The notes: a model not told the origin generated them from the letters alone. 64,000 bases of DNA from Vineibacter terrae (GCF_008039615.1 NZ_VDUZ01000029.1:47393-111392), one strand, 5' to 3'. Counted from the stretch's first letter, positions 44,821 to 55,836 are shown. Numbers and translations are program-made.

Positions 44821-46101
44821 CTACACCTTCTCGGGGGCGCGTGCCTTGGTCTCCGTCGAGCGGAAGGCCGGGATGATGTGCTTGGCGAACATCTCGATCT
44901 GGCGCATCTCCTCGTCCCACGACATGAAGCCCTGGTCGAAGAACCAGCCGAACCATTCGAGCTCGCCCTTGCCGCCGATCGTGTGCAGCGCCTCGATCTC
45001 GGCCTTCACTTGGTCGACCGTGCCGGCCAGCGCGTATTTCACCTTGCGCATCCGCTCCAGCGTCCACTCCGACTGCGGCAGGAGCGCGGGAGCGGGATAT
45101 TTCGTAAGATCCTCCTGCGTGCGGAACGCCTCCCAGAACCCGAAGCCGCCGAAATAGGCGTTGAAGCCGGCATAGTTCGTGTCGCGCAGCAGCTGTACGG
45201 CCTCGGCCTCGGTGCGCCCGAAATGGACGGCGCGGAAGGCGCCCACGCTCTCGCCCAGGCCCAGCGTGCGCCCGGCCTGGCCGGCGACCTCCTGGTAGAC
45301 CTGGCACAGGCGCTGGAAGTCGGGCGGGTTGGCGACCAGGATCCACGGCACGATGCTGGACTGCGCCGTGTAGCGGATCGTGTTCTCGCTCACCGAGAAG
45401 GGCTGGAACAGGGGCGGGTGCGGCTGCTGATAGGGGCGGGGCACGACGCAGATCTTGCGGATCACGCCCTTGTCGTCGATCTCGCCCGGCGCGCCGTACT
45501 TGCGGGTCCACTCATGGACCGGCCAGCGCGTGATGCCTTCCTTGTAGGGGTAGGGCACCTTGTAGTACTCGCCGTCATAGTCGAAGGCTTCCTCGGTCCA
45601 GGCTTTCTTGATGACCTTCAGCGTCTCCTCGTAGACCTTGCGGTTGTGGTTGTCGATCGACGAGCCGTCCATCGGCGCGCCGGTGACGTGGTATTGCTGG
45701 CCGAGCACGTTGACCCAGCGGTCCTGGTAGCCGCGCGCGAAGCCGGCGTACATCCGTCCCTTGGTCAGGTGGTCCAGCACCGCCAGCTCTTCCGCCGCCC
45801 GCATCGGATCCCATGACGGCAGCACCAGCCCCAGCGGCGAGAACTTGATGCGCTTGGTGCGCGCGGCAAGGTCGGCGTAAAGCAGCAGCGGCGCCACCGA
45901 GGTCTCGTAGCCCTCCGAATGGAAGTGGTGCTCGGTGGTCGCGAAGACGTCGAAGCCGACGTCGTCGGCGAACACGGCAAGCTTGCGCAGCTCGTCGAGC
46001 ATCTGCTGGTAGCGTTCGTTGTTGCGGCCGATCGGGCGCAGCCGCTCACGGTCCGCCAGGGTGCCCGGCACCGTCGGCAGAACGAACAGCATGAACTTCA
46101 T
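44821..46101 (-). CDS. Luciferase-like (LLM class) flavin-dependent monooxygenase, 426 aa
   Basis: The start MKFMLFVLPTVPGTLADR follows AGGAGGAAACACC. The TIM-barrel bacterial-luciferase fold is shown by the N-terminal strand, DVGFDVFATTEHHFHSEGYETSVAPLLLYADLAARTKRIKFSPLG and RMYAGFARGYQ, and by the later PHPPLFQPFSVSENTIRY. These enzymes use reduced flavin from a reductase partner to oxidise organic compounds. No reductase is adjacent. The gene is 39 bases downstream of the alpha/beta hydrolase gene on the same strand, so both should be transcribed from the sigma-54 promoter at 47158-47173. A Baeyer-Villiger step followed by ester hydrolysis would suit the pair; this is inference. Confidence 0.9.
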   Translation of the reverse strand: MKFMLFVLPTVPGTLADRERLRPIGRNNERYQQMLDELRKLAVFADDVGFDVFATTEHHFHSEGYETSVAPLLLYADLAARTKRIKFSPLGLVLPSWDPMRAAEELAVLDHLTKGRMYAGFARGYQDRWVNVLGQQYHVTGAPMDGSSIDNHNRKVYEETLKVIKKAWTEEAFDYDGEYYKVPYPYKEGITRWPVHEWTRKYGAPGEIDDKGVIRKICVVPRPYQQPHPPLFQPFSVSENTIRYTAQSSIVPWILVANPPDFQRLCQVYQEVAGQAGRTLGLGESVGAFRAVHFGRTEAEAVQLLRDTNYAGFNAYFGGFGFWEAFRTQEDLTKYPAPALLPQSEWTLERMRKVKYALAGTVDQVKAEIEALHTIGGKGELEWFGWFFDQGFMSWDEEMRQIEMFAKHIIPAFRSTETKARAPEKV

Positions 46102-46140
46102 GGTGTTTCCTCCTCTGCATTGAGCCGTGACGTGACGCGC

Positions 46141-47100
46141 TCAGCCGGCGCGCCGCGCGGTTGTCCTGGCGTCCTCGCGTGAGGACATTTCGCCCAGCCC
46201 CAGCTTCGGGCGGACCCACGCCGCGAGCCGCTCGATGGCGTCGTCGGCTTCGGGTGCTGCGCCAGCGAGGAAGTGGTAGACGTGCTGCATGTGCGGCTCG
46301 GTCTCCAGCGTGACCGCGACGCCGGCGCGGCGCGCCACGTCGGCGAGATTGCGGCTGTCGTCGAGCAGGGTCTCGTCGCCGCCGACCTGGATCAGCATGG
46401 GCGGCAATCCCTTGAGATCGCCCAGCAGCGGATTGGCCAGCGGGTCCTTGCGGTTGCCGCCTTCGCCCAGGAACGTGCCGGCCATCACCAGGACGATATC
46501 TCGCTGCACCAGGGCATCGCGCTCGCGATTGGACTCGAATGTCGGCGACGTCGCCTCCATGTCGAGCCAGGGCGACAGCGGCATGGTCGCGGCCGGCATC
46601 GGCAGCCCGCGCTCGCGCGCGCGCAGCAGCGTGGTGACGGCCAGTCCGCCGCCTGCCGAATCGCCGGTGAAGGCGATGTGGCCGGGCTCGATGCCCTGAT
46701 CGAGCAGCCAGCGATAGGCCGTCGTCGCATCGTCGACCGGGGCGGGATGCACATGCTCCGGCGCGCGGCGATAGTCCAGGATCAGCGCGCGGCAGCCGAT
46801 CGCCTTGGCGAAATGGCCGTACACCTTGCGGTGCGAGTACATCGACCCGGTGACGTAGCCGCCGCCATGCGTGCATTGCAGGACGCGATCCTGCGCGCAT
46901 CCCTTGGGCACGGCCCAGAGCGCCGGCACGCCGCCGGCATCGACCTCGATGTAGTCGACTCCGCCGGGCTCGGCGGTGACGTCACCCCAGTGGTCGAACA
47001 GACGCCGCAGCTCGTCCAGCGGCATCGTCGGATTCTTCGCCAGCGAATCGGACCAGTGTCGATAGAGCGATTTCAATGCTTCGGATTGCGGGCTTGGCAT
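46141..47100 (-). CDS. Alpha/beta hydrolase fold-3 (hormone-sensitive-lipase family) esterase, 319 aa
   Basis: The ATG follows CGGAGGACG. The oxyanion motif is THGGGYVTGSMYSHRKVYG at about residues 82-100. The nucleophile motif is FTGDSAGGGLAVTTLL (GDSAG, about 151-155), the acid is in IQVGGDETLLDDS and the His in ETEPHMQHVYHFL. The catalytic triad is complete. The enzyme probably hydrolyses short-chain esters or lactones in the cytoplasm. It is the first gene behind the sigma-54 promoter, divergent from the AcoR-type activator. Confidence 0.92.
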   Translation of the reverse strand: MPSPQSEALKSLYRHWSDSLAKNPTMPLDELRRLFDHWGDVTAEPGGVDYIEVDAGGVPALWAVPKGCAQDRVLQCTHGGGYVTGSMYSHRKVYGHFAKAIGCRALILDYRRAPEHVHPAPVDDATTAYRWLLDQGIEPGHIAFTGDSAGGGLAVTTLLRARERGLPMPAATMPLSPWLDMEATSPTFESNRERDALVQRDIVLVMAGTFLGEGGNRKDPLANPLLGDLKGLPPMLIQVGGDETLLDDSRNLADVARRAGVAVTLETEPHMQHVYHFLAGAAPEADDAIERLAAWVRPKLGLGEMSSREDARTTARRAG

Positions 47101-47157
47101 GGGCGTCCTCCGGGTATCGCCGCATCACGCACATGACGGGCGTTGCCGAAAGCGCAC

Positions 47158-47173
47158 GGCAAGGTCCATGCCA
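47158..47173 (-). promoter_or_regulatory. Sigma-54 (-24/-12) promoter for hydrolase-monooxygenase operon
   Basis: On the minus strand this reads TGGCATGGACCTTGCC. It has GG and GC elements exactly ten bases apart, near the consensus TGGCAC-N5-TTGC. It lies 58-73 bases upstream of the hydrolase ATG, and a sigma-54 activator gene diverges from it. Confidence 0.75.
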
Positions 47174-47237
47174 TGCGCCGATGCCGGGAAAACCCAGCCG
47201 ATTGCGTGACGGACACCGTGCGACGCGACAGGTGTGC

Positions 47238-47263
47238 TGTCTCAACTGTTGCAGATTGAGACA
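47238..47263. promoter_or_regulatory. Palindromic upstream activating site of the AcoR-type regulator
   Basis: TGTCTCAA-N10-TTGAGACA is a perfect 8-bp inverted repeat 65-100 bases upstream of the sigma-54 promoter and 160 bases upstream of the activator gene. Position and symmetry fit an enhancer site for the Fis-type DNA-binding domain of the divergent regulator. Confidence 0.7.
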
Positions 47264-47424
47264 CCGTGGCGTCGTTTACCGATGCGCGCGTTGTGCTACG
47301 GTTCACGGTCGCCATCGTCCGTGCAGGCGTGATTGCGTATCGGTGAAGCGACTTGCATCGGCGTGGCTGGCGCCAACGCAAAGAGGCATGCCTTTGAAGG
47401 CAGGTCCACGGGAGGAACGCGGTC

Positions 47425-49362
<1,938 letters not shown>

Positions 49363-49383
49363 GCGCGGCGTGGCGGGGTGCTG

Positions 49384-52300
49384 CTATTCCGCCGCGGCCG
49401 CCGTGGCCGGCGCCAACGGAACATCGGCCGGCAGCGTTGCTGCCTGGCGCGCGTCCGGCTTCCTGACCCTGAACCAGGCGGCGTAGAGCGCCGGCAGGAA
49501 CAGCAGGGTGAGCGCCGTGGCTACCAGCAGGCCGCCCATCAGCGCGATTGCCATCGGTCCCCAGAACACCGAGCGCGAGAGCGGCACCATGGCGAAGATC
49601 GCCGCCGCCGCCGTCAGCAGGATCGGCCGGGCGCGGCGCACGGTGGCGTCGATGATGGCATCCCAGGGGCTGTGGCCGGCGGCGATGTCCTGGTCGATCT
49701 GGTCGACCAGGATCACCGAGTTGCGCATGATCATGCCCGACAGCGCGATCACGCCCAGCAGCGAGACGAAGCCGAAGGCGGCGTCGAAGGCGAGCAGGAA
49801 CAGCGACACGCCGATCAGGCCCAGCGGCGCCGTCAGCAGCACCAGCGCCACGCGCGAGAAGCTCTGCAGCTGCAGCATCAGGAAGGTCAGCATCAGCAGC
49901 AGCATCAGCGGCATCAGGGCGAAGATCGAGCGCTGGCTCTTGGCGCTTTCCTCCTGATCGCCGCCGATGTCGATGCGGTAGCCGGGCGGCAGCGCCGCGC
50001 GCACCGGCGCCAGCGCCTTGTCGATCTGCGCCGTCACATCGGGGCCCTGGACCCCGTCGATGACCATGGCGCGCACCGTCATCAAGGTCTCCTTGTTGCG
50101 GCGCCAGAGGATCGGCTCCTCGAGCTGCGGCACCAGGCGCGCCACCTGCGACAGCGGCACCGGCCCGTTGGCGCCGCGCACCGTGACGCTGTCGAGCCCG
50201 TCGAGGCTCAGCCGCTCGGCCGCGACAGCGCGGGCCACGACGTCGATCGACTCGTCGCCCTCGCGGTATTGCGTGACGGTGACGCCCGACAGCAGCGTGT
50301 TCAGCGCCGTGGCGAGGTCCTGCGGGTTGACGCCCAGCGCGCGGGCCTTGGCGTGGTCGATATCCAGCCGCACCGACTTGCCCAGCTCGAACCAGTCGAA
50401 ATTGATGTCGCGCGTGCTGGGATTGGCCTTGAACACCTCGCGCACCTGGCCGGCGATGCGGCGGATCTCCTGCGGGTCGGCACCCAGCACGCGGAACATC
50501 ACCGGATAGGCGGTGGGCGGTCCGTTTTGCAGCCGCTGCACGCGCGCATGCACGGCCTCGAAGTCGCCGGCGAACAGGCTGTCCATCTCCTTGATCAGCG
50601 CCTCGCGGGCCTCGATGCCTTTGGTGACGACCACGACCTGGCCGAAGTTGCTGTTGCGCAGCTCGGGCACGGTCGGCAGGTAGAAGCGCGGCGAGCCGGC
50701 GCCGATATAGGAGACGTAGGTCGACACCTTGTCGTTGCGCGCCAGCCAGTCCTCGAAGCGGCGCACCTCGCCGTCGGTGGCCGCGTAGGAGGATTGCTGC
50801 GCCAGCTTCAGGTCGATGATCAGCTCCGGCCGCGCCGCCAGCGGGAAGAACTGCTTCTGCACGAACTGGAAGGCGAACAAGGCGCCCACGAAGGCCGCGC
50901 CGGTCACGCCGATCGTGAGCCAGCGATGGCCGATGCACCAGGCCACGACCCGCCGGAACGCCCGGTACAGCCGCGTGTCGTAGGGATTGTGGTGCCCTTC
51001 CTTCCCCCGGAGGGGGAAGGTGCCCGAAGGGCGGAAGGGGGATGTTGGGTCATCTTCCACTGTACGGGCTGATATCGAATCCGCTCGAACATCCCCCTTC
51101 CGGCGCTTCGCGCCACCTTCCCCCTCCGGGGGAAGGGCGTGCCGCGCCGGCAGCAACCGATACCCGATCAGCGGCGTGAACAGCACGGCCACGAACCACG
51201 ACACCACCAGAGCGATGGCCGTGACCCAGAAGATGGCGTTGGTGTATTCGCCGGCGCTCGACTTGGCGAAGCCCACCGGCACGAAGCCGGCGGCGGTCAC
51301 CAGGGTGCCGGTCAGCATCGGGAAGGCCGTCGAGGTGTAGGCGAAGGTGGCAGCCTCGAAACGGCTTTTGCCTTCCTCCAGCTTCACCAGCATCATCTCG
51401 ACGGCGATGATGGCGTCGTCCACCAGCAGCCCCAGCGCGATGATCAGCGCCCCCAGCGAGATGCGGTGGAAGTTGATGCCCATGATCTCCATCACCGTGA
51501 AGGTGATGGCCAGCACCAGCGGCACCGACAGCGCCACGACGATGCCGGTGCGCAGGCCCAGGCTCAGGAAGCTCACCGCCAGCACGATCGCCAGCGCCTC
51601 GGCCAGCGATGTGGCGAACTCCGAGAACGAGCTGTCGACCACGGCCGGCTGGTTGGCGACCTTGTGCACCGTGACGCCCACCGGCAGCTCGGCCTGGATG
51701 CGCGCCATCTCGGCGTCGAGCGCCTTGCCCAGGGTGGTGATGTCGCCGCCGCTGGCCATCACGATGCCCAGCCCGGTCACCGGCTTGCCCATATAGCGCA
51801 TGGAGAAGGCGCGCGGATCGACATAGCCGCGCTTGACCTGGGCGATGTCGCCCAGGGTGAGCGTGCGGCCGCCGGCCTCGATCGGGATGCGGGCGAGCGC
51901 CTCGGGCGTGGCCGGCGCGCCGTCGACGCGCACGGCCACGCGCGCGGAGGCGCCCTCGACCACGCCCGCCGGCACGACATTGTTCTGCTTCTGAACCGCG
52001 TCGATCACCTGCTGCACACTCAGGCCGAGCATGGCGAGCTTGGCGTGCGAGAACTCGAGGTAGATGCGCTCATCCTGGGTGCCGAACAAATCGGCCTTCA
52101 CCACATCGCGCACCCGCAGCAATCGCAGGCGCGCCGCCTTCACCATCTCCTTCAGCTCGGCATCGCTGAAGCCGTCGGCCTCGAAGGCCCAGATCAGCGA
52201 ATAGGTGTCGCCGTACTCGTCGTTGAAGGAAGGGCCCAGCACGCCCTGCGGCAGCGTGCTGCGGATATCGCCGATCTTCTTGCGCACCTGGTACCACAGG

Positions 52301-52629
52301 TCGGGCACCTGCCGGGGTGGCACGTCGTCACGCAGCGAGACGAAGATCACCGTCTCGCCGGGCTTGGTGTAGCTGGTGACGTTGTCGAAGAACGGCAGCT
52401 CCTGCAGCTTGGTCTCGATCTTGTCGGTGACCTGCAGCTGCATCTGCGGCGCCGTCGCGCCAAGCCATTGCGCCGACACCACCATCTGCTTGATGGTGAA
52501 GGGCGGGTCCTCGGCGCGGCCGAGGCTGAAATAGGAGAAGATGCCTGCGACGCTCAGCGCCACCATGAAGAAGATGGTGAGCGCGCGATGCTGCAACGCC
52601 CAGCGGCTGAGATTGAAGCGGTCGGTCAT
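49384..52629 (-). CDS. RND efflux permease with in-frame repeat insertion, 1081 aa
   Basis: The start is MTDRFNLSRWALQHRALTIFFMVALSVAG; the open frame upstream is repeat DNA. The protein has 12 spans and two periplasmic halves in the HAE-1/AcrB pattern. Landmarks are GRAEDPPFTIKQMVVSAQWLGATAPQ, LGLLVDDAIIAVEMM in TM4 with the proton-relay Asp pair, and LPGYRIDIGGDQEES in the second half. Relatives are about 1030 aa. The extra ~46 residues (about 498-543) are the translation of a family B repeat in the cytoplasmic loop between TM6 and TM7. It pairs with the adaptor gene upstream; an outer-membrane factor is not in the window. Confidence 0.9.
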   Translation of the reverse strand: MTDRFNLSRWALQHRALTIFFMVALSVAGIFSYFSLGRAEDPPFTIKQMVVSAQWLGATAPQMQLQVTDKIETKLQELPFFDNVTSYTKPGETVIFVSLRDDVPPRQVPDLWYQVRKKIGDIRSTLPQGVLGPSFNDEYGDTYSLIWAFEADGFSDAELKEMVKAARLRLLRVRDVVKADLFGTQDERIYLEFSHAKLAMLGLSVQQVIDAVQKQNNVVPAGVVEGASARVAVRVDGAPATPEALARIPIEAGGRTLTLGDIAQVKRGYVDPRAFSMRYMGKPVTGLGIVMASGGDITTLGKALDAEMARIQAELPVGVTVHKVANQPAVVDSSFSEFATSLAEALAIVLAVSFLSLGLRTGIVVALSVPLVLAITFTVMEIMGINFHRISLGALIIALGLLVDDAIIAVEMMLVKLEEGKSRFEAATFAYTSTAFPMLTGTLVTAAGFVPVGFAKSSAGEYTNAIFWVTAIALVVSWFVAVLFTPLIGYRLLPARHALPPEGEGGAKRRKGDVRADSISARTVEDDPTSPFRPSGTFPLRGKEGHHNPYDTRLYRAFRRVVAWCIGHRWLTIGVTGAAFVGALFAFQFVQKQFFPLAARPELIIDLKLAQQSSYAATDGEVRRFEDWLARNDKVSTYVSYIGAGSPRFYLPTVPELRNSNFGQVVVVTKGIEAREALIKEMDSLFAGDFEAVHARVQRLQNGPPTAYPVMFRVLGADPQEIRRIAGQVREVFKANPSTRDINFDWFELGKSVRLDIDHAKARALGVNPQDLATALNTLLSGVTVTQYREGDESIDVVARAVAAERLSLDGLDSVTVRGANGPVPLSQVARLVPQLEEPILWRRNKETLMTVRAMVIDGVQGPDVTAQIDKALAPVRAALPPGYRIDIGGDQEESAKSQRSIFALMPLMLLLMLTFLMLQLQSFSRVALVLLTAPLGLIGVSLFLLAFDAAFGFVSLLGVIALSGMIMRNSVILVDQIDQDIAAGHSPWDAIIDATVRRARPILLTAAAAIFAMVPLSRSVFWGPMAIALMGGLLVATALTLLFLPALYAAWFRVRKPDARQAATLPADVPLAPATAAAAE
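51000..51136. repeat. Family B palindromic repeat inside the RND permease gene
   Basis: CCTTCCCCCGGAGGGGGAAG (51000) and the inverted CCTTCCCCCTCCGGGGGAAG (to 51136) have the same internal GGGGGATGTT/AACATCCCCC pair as intergenic copies. The frame of the surrounding gene remains open on the minus strand (LPPEGEGGAKRRKGDV...FPLRGKEG). Confidence 0.92.
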
Positions 52630-52654
52630 GGCGGGTTCAACCCTGTCACTGACT

Positions 52655-52918
52655 GTCATCCCGAGCGCAGCGAGGGATCTTTGGATACAGGGGCACCCTG
52701 CGCTACTCGCGGGAGATTCCTCGTTGCGCTCGGAGCCTGTGATCTCTTCCTTCCCCCGGAGGGGGAAGGTGGCGCGAAGCGCCGGAAGGGGGATGTTCGA
52801 ATGGATTCGATGTGGCTTAGGACCATCGAATTCGCTCGAGCATCCCCCTTCCGCCCCTTCGGGGCACCTTCCCCCTCCGGGGGAAGGATTAAGCCACACA
52901 CCTCTCGGGATGACGTGA
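52655..52918. repeat. Family A repeat containing a whole family B repeat
   Basis: A family A left arm starts at 52655 and its partner runs to CGCTCGG at 52733. A family B unit (52749-52887) follows, and A-type sequence ends in TCTCGGGATGAC at 52907-52918. The joints CGGAGCCTGTGATC and AGGATTAAGCCACAC recur at the edges of the copies at 34845 and 56861, so the B unit has a fixed position. It separates adaptor and permease genes of one operon. Confidence 0.8.
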
Positions 52919-52919
52919 A

Positions 52920-54077
52920 TCAGCCGCCGGCCTGGTTGCGGGCGAGGCTTGTGCCGGCCGGGCGGGGCGTGACGCGCTGGCCGGCATCGAGCTTGTGCAC
53001 GCCAGCCGTGACCACCAACTCGCCATCGCTCACGCCGGCGGCGATCAAGGCCGTGTCGTCGCGCCAGCGCAGGATGGTGACGGGGCGCAGCGCGACGGCG
53101 CCGGTGGCGGGATCGACCACCCACACGGCCGGCGCGGCGCCCTGCTGGAAGATCGCCGTGATCGGCAGCTCGGCCACGCGCTCGTCGGAGCGGCGCTCCA
53201 GGGCCAGGGTCGCGGTCATGCCCAGCGCCGTCACCGGCGGGCGCTCAAGCAGGGCAAAGCGCGCGGCATAGGTCCGGGTCGCCGGATCGGCGGCGGGCGC
53301 CAGCTCGCGCAGCCGCGCCTTGAAGCTGGCGCCCGGCTGCGCCCACAGCTCGAAGGCGACGTCCGTGGCCTCGCTCACGAAGCCCAGGCGCTGCTCGGGA
53401 ATGTTGACCAGGATCTCCAGCTCTTCGGTGCGCGCCAGGCGTGCCACCTGCTGGCCGGCGGACACTACCTGGCCGACCTCCATGGAGAGGCCGGTCACGA
53501 CGCCGGCGGCATCGGCCACCAGCGCGGCGTAGCCGAGATTGTTCTCGGCGGTGGCCAGCTGCGCGCGGGCCTGGTCGAGCCGTGCCTTGGCGGCATTGGC
53601 TGTCGACAGGCGCTGGTCGTAGGTCTGGGCGACGAAGGCGGCCGATCCGCGCAGGCCGGCATAGCGCTCCAGGTCGGCCCTGGCGCGCGCGTCCTCGGCC
53701 TCGGCCGCGACCAGCGCCGCGGCGGCGTTGTCGCGTGCCAGCCCCAGGTCGTTCGGGTCCAGCCGCGCCAGCACCTGTCCGGTGCTGACACGGGCCCCGA
53801 CATCGACCTCGCGGGCGACGATCTTGCCGGCAACCCGGAAGCCCAGGTTGGTCTCAATCCGGGGCGTCACCACGCCGGCCAGGGTCATGCGTCTTGTTTC
53901 GGTGCGGAAGGCCACCGCCTGCACACGGGCGGGGCGGGGCGATGCAGCAGCGTCGGCCGTGGCCGGCGGCTTGCTGGCCGCCGCCGTCGTCGACCGCCAC
54001 ATCACGGCCCCGGCCGTGCCGCCGGCGATGGCCACGGCCGCCACCCCGACCAGCAGAAGGGTCCGTCGAATGCGCAT
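52920..54077 (-). CDS. RND periplasmic adaptor (membrane fusion) protein, 385 aa
   Basis: The start MRIRRTLLLVGVAAVAIAGG follows GAGGAGGAGCCC and gives a clean N-terminal signal anchor (residues 5-25). The barrel-sandwich halves are RVAGKIVAREVDVGARVSTGQVLARLDPND and AADAAGVVTGLSMEVGQVVSAGQQVARLA, with a coiled-coil hairpin rich in Ala and Arg between them (about 110-180). The C-terminal part has the beta-barrel and membrane-proximal domains. It links the permease to an outer-membrane channel. It is first in the operon, divergent from tetR. Confidence 0.93.
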   Translation of the reverse strand: MRIRRTLLLVGVAAVAIAGGTAGAVMWRSTTAAASKPPATADAAASPRPARVQAVAFRTETRRMTLAGVVTPRIETNLGFRVAGKIVAREVDVGARVSTGQVLARLDPNDLGLARDNAAAALVAAEAEDARARADLERYAGLRGSAAFVAQTYDQRLSTANAAKARLDQARAQLATAENNLGYAALVADAAGVVTGLSMEVGQVVSAGQQVARLARTEELEILVNIPEQRLGFVSEATDVAFELWAQPGASFKARLRELAPAADPATRTYAARFALLERPPVTALGMTATLALERRSDERVAELPITAIFQQGAAPAVWVVDPATGAVALRPVTILRWRDDTALIAAGVSDGELVVTAGVHKLDAGQRVTPRPAGTSLARNQAGG

Positions 54078-54215
54078 CAGGGCTCCTCCTCGGCTCACCG
54101 ATGGCGCAGCCATGCCGCCAGCGGTAAAATGACGCGACGCCTCGAATTCGATATGAACAGTGTTAACTTAGCAGTGATTACATACAAACGGGCGAGAGGG
54201 CGTCAAGGGGACGAA
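54078..54215. promoter_or_regulatory. Divergent promoter region of efflux operon and tetR
   Basis: The 138 bp between the two starts include an AT-rich patch with AGTGTTAACTTAGCAGTG (54159-54176), where GTTAAC is palindromic. A TetR operator should lie here. The exact box is not certain. Confidence 0.5.
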
Positions 54216-54887
54216 ATGGGTTTTTCTAGCAAGGCGGCTGCGACAAAGACGCCTTCCCGCAAGGCGCGGGGCGAGGGCCACACACGGCGTGACGAGATCC
54301 TGGCAGCCGCCAAGGCGCTGTTCCTGGAGGAAGGAGTGCGCGCCACGACGATCCGGCGCATCGCCGAGCGCGTGGGGGTGTCGGCGCCGGCTTTGTATTT
54401 GTATTTCAAGGACAAGGACTCGATCCTGATCGAGCTGTGCGATCGCATCTTCGCGCGCCTGCTGGCCCGGCTGGAGGAGATCGAGCGCGAGCCGCTGCCG
54501 GCCGGCCAGCGCCTGCGGCGCATGGGCGAGGCCTATATCCGCTTCGGGCTGGAGCACCCCGACGAGTATCGGATCACGTTTCTCGAAGCCACGGCGCCGG
54601 AGCCAGTGCGCTTCACCGGGCATCGCACCGACACCAGCGACCTCAGCCGGCCCGGCGCCAAGGGCGCCCTGGTGTTCAGCAAGATCGTGCAGGTCTATGA
54701 GGCGGTGGCCAAGGAAGGCACCCGTCTGCCATACCCGCCGGTGACCTGCGCCGAGTTGAGCTTCCTGGCCTGCCATGGCCTGGTGGCGGCGCTGATCGCC
54801 GAGCCGGATTTCCCCTGGTCCGACCGCGAGACCCTGATCCGGGGCATGGTCGAGGCCAGCGTCCGCGGTGTCGTGCCGACGCTGTGA
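54216..54887 (+). CDS. TetR-family regulator of the efflux operon, 223 aa
   Basis: The start MGFSSKAAATKTPSRKARGEGHTRRDEIL follows AAGGGG. The helix-turn-helix runs ILAAAKALFLEEGVRATTIRRIAERVGVSAPALYLYFKDKDSILIEL at about residues 28-74. The C-terminal ligand domain contains YIRFGLEHPDEYRITFLE, which is usual for TetR_C_33-type members, and ends in LIRGMVEASVRGVVPTL. It is transcribed away from the RND adaptor/permease operon and very probably represses it. Confidence 0.92.
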   Translation: MGFSSKAAATKTPSRKARGEGHTRRDEILAAAKALFLEEGVRATTIRRIAERVGVSAPALYLYFKDKDSILIELCDRIFARLLARLEEIEREPLPAGQRLRRMGEAYIRFGLEHPDEYRITFLEATAPEPVRFTGHRTDTSDLSRPGAKGALVFSKIVQVYEAVAKEGTRLPYPPVTCAELSFLACHGLVAALIAEPDFPWSDRETLIRGMVEASVRGVVPTL

Positions 54888-54890
54888 TTC

Positions 54891-54926
54891 TTTTGGACCG
54901 CGCGCGTCCACGCGCGCGGTCCAAAA
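54891..54926. terminator. Bidirectional terminator hairpin
   Basis: TTTTGGACCGCGCGCG and CGCGCGCGGTCCAAAA form a 16-bp stem closed by TCCA, with T or A runs on both sides. It lies exactly between the tetR stop (54887) and the convergent SDR stop (54927). A related open form with a longer loop is at 61756-61866. Confidence 0.75.
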
Positions 54927-55670
54927 TCAATACGTGGCGCGGCCGCCCGAGAGGTCGAAGACGGCGCCGGTGTTGAAGCTGCAGAGCGGCGAGGCCAGCC
55001 AGGTCACCATCGCGGCGGCTTCCTCGACCGTGGCGAAACGGCCCATCGGGATCTTCGACAGCATGAAGGCGATGTGCTGCTCGGTCATCTGCTTGAAGAT
55101 GTCGGTCCTGATGGCCGCCGGACAGACGCAGTTGACCAGCACGCCGCTGGCCGCCAGCTCCTTGCCCAGCGACTTGGTGAGCCCGATCACGCCGGCCTTC
55201 GAGGCCGAGTAGGCCGAGGCGTTGGGGTTGCCTTCCTTGCCCGCGATCGAGGCGATGTTGACGATGCGGCCCCACTTGCGCGCCACCATGCCCGGGACGA
55301 CGGCGCGGTTGCACAGGAAGAGGCCGACCAGGTTGACGTCGATGACCTGCTTCCACTCCGCCACGCCGTAGTCCGCCACGGTCTTGTTGGGGCCGGTGAT
55401 GCCGGCGCTGGCGACCAGGATGTCGACCGGCCCCAGGGCCTTCTCGGTCTCGGCCAGGGCGCGGGTGACGTCGGCTTCCGACGTCACGTCCATGCCGATG
55501 CCGGCGCCGCGGGGCAGGGTTGCGGCGGCAGCGGTGGCTTCTGCCGCATCGCGGTCCCACAGCGCCACGCCGGCGCCGAGGCCGGCCAGGCTCTGCGCGC
55601 AGGCCAGGCCGATGCCGCGCGCGCCGCCGGTGACCACGGCGACCTTGCCCTTGAACGTATCGTCGTACAT
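54927..55670 (-). CDS. SDR-family oxidoreductase, 247 aa
   Basis: The start MYDDTFKGKVAVVTGGARGIG is preferred to an ATG two codons upstream because AGGGGG then has proper spacing. It is a classical SDR: TGGARGIGLACA (about 14-24) for NAD(P), NASAGIT-type motif (VASAGIT), catalytic Ser in NIASIAGKEG, YSASK with Tyr and Lys (YSASKAGVIGLTKSL), then PAAIRTDIFKQM. It resembles 3-oxoacyl-ACP reductase or 2,3-dihydroxy dehydrogenases, and the substrate is unknown. It is divergent from coxD. Confidence 0.92.
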   Translation of the reverse strand: MYDDTFKGKVAVVTGGARGIGLACAQSLAGLGAGVALWDRDAAEATAAAATLPRGAGIGMDVTSEADVTRALAETEKALGPVDILVASAGITGPNKTVADYGVAEWKQVIDVNLVGLFLCNRAVVPGMVARKWGRIVNIASIAGKEGNPNASAYSASKAGVIGLTKSLGKELAASGVLVNCVCPAAIRTDIFKQMTEQHIAFMLSKIPMGRFATVEEAAAMVTWLASPLCSFNTGAVFDLSGGRATY

Positions 55671-55836
55671 GCGCATTTCCCCCTGGCGTTGACCTCGGCG
55701 GCTGCGACCGACTGTAGCGGCTCTGCGATCGGTCCCGGAAGGGGGCATCGGGGCCGCGAAAACCGCATGGGCAAATCGTTGTGACAGCGCCACGGCCTCC
55801 GTTAATATCCGCCGCCCCATGATCATGAGCTTGTGA

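Noticed and set aside
52630..53124. N-terminal extension of the RND permease frame
   Set aside because: The upstream 165 codons translate family A and B repeats and part of the adaptor gene region. The normal permease N-terminus begins at 52629.
51139..53271. 710-codon plus-strand frame opposite the RND permease
   Set aside because: It is His/Gln/Arg-rich, runs through intergenic repeats and has no recognisable domain. The real gene is on the minus strand.
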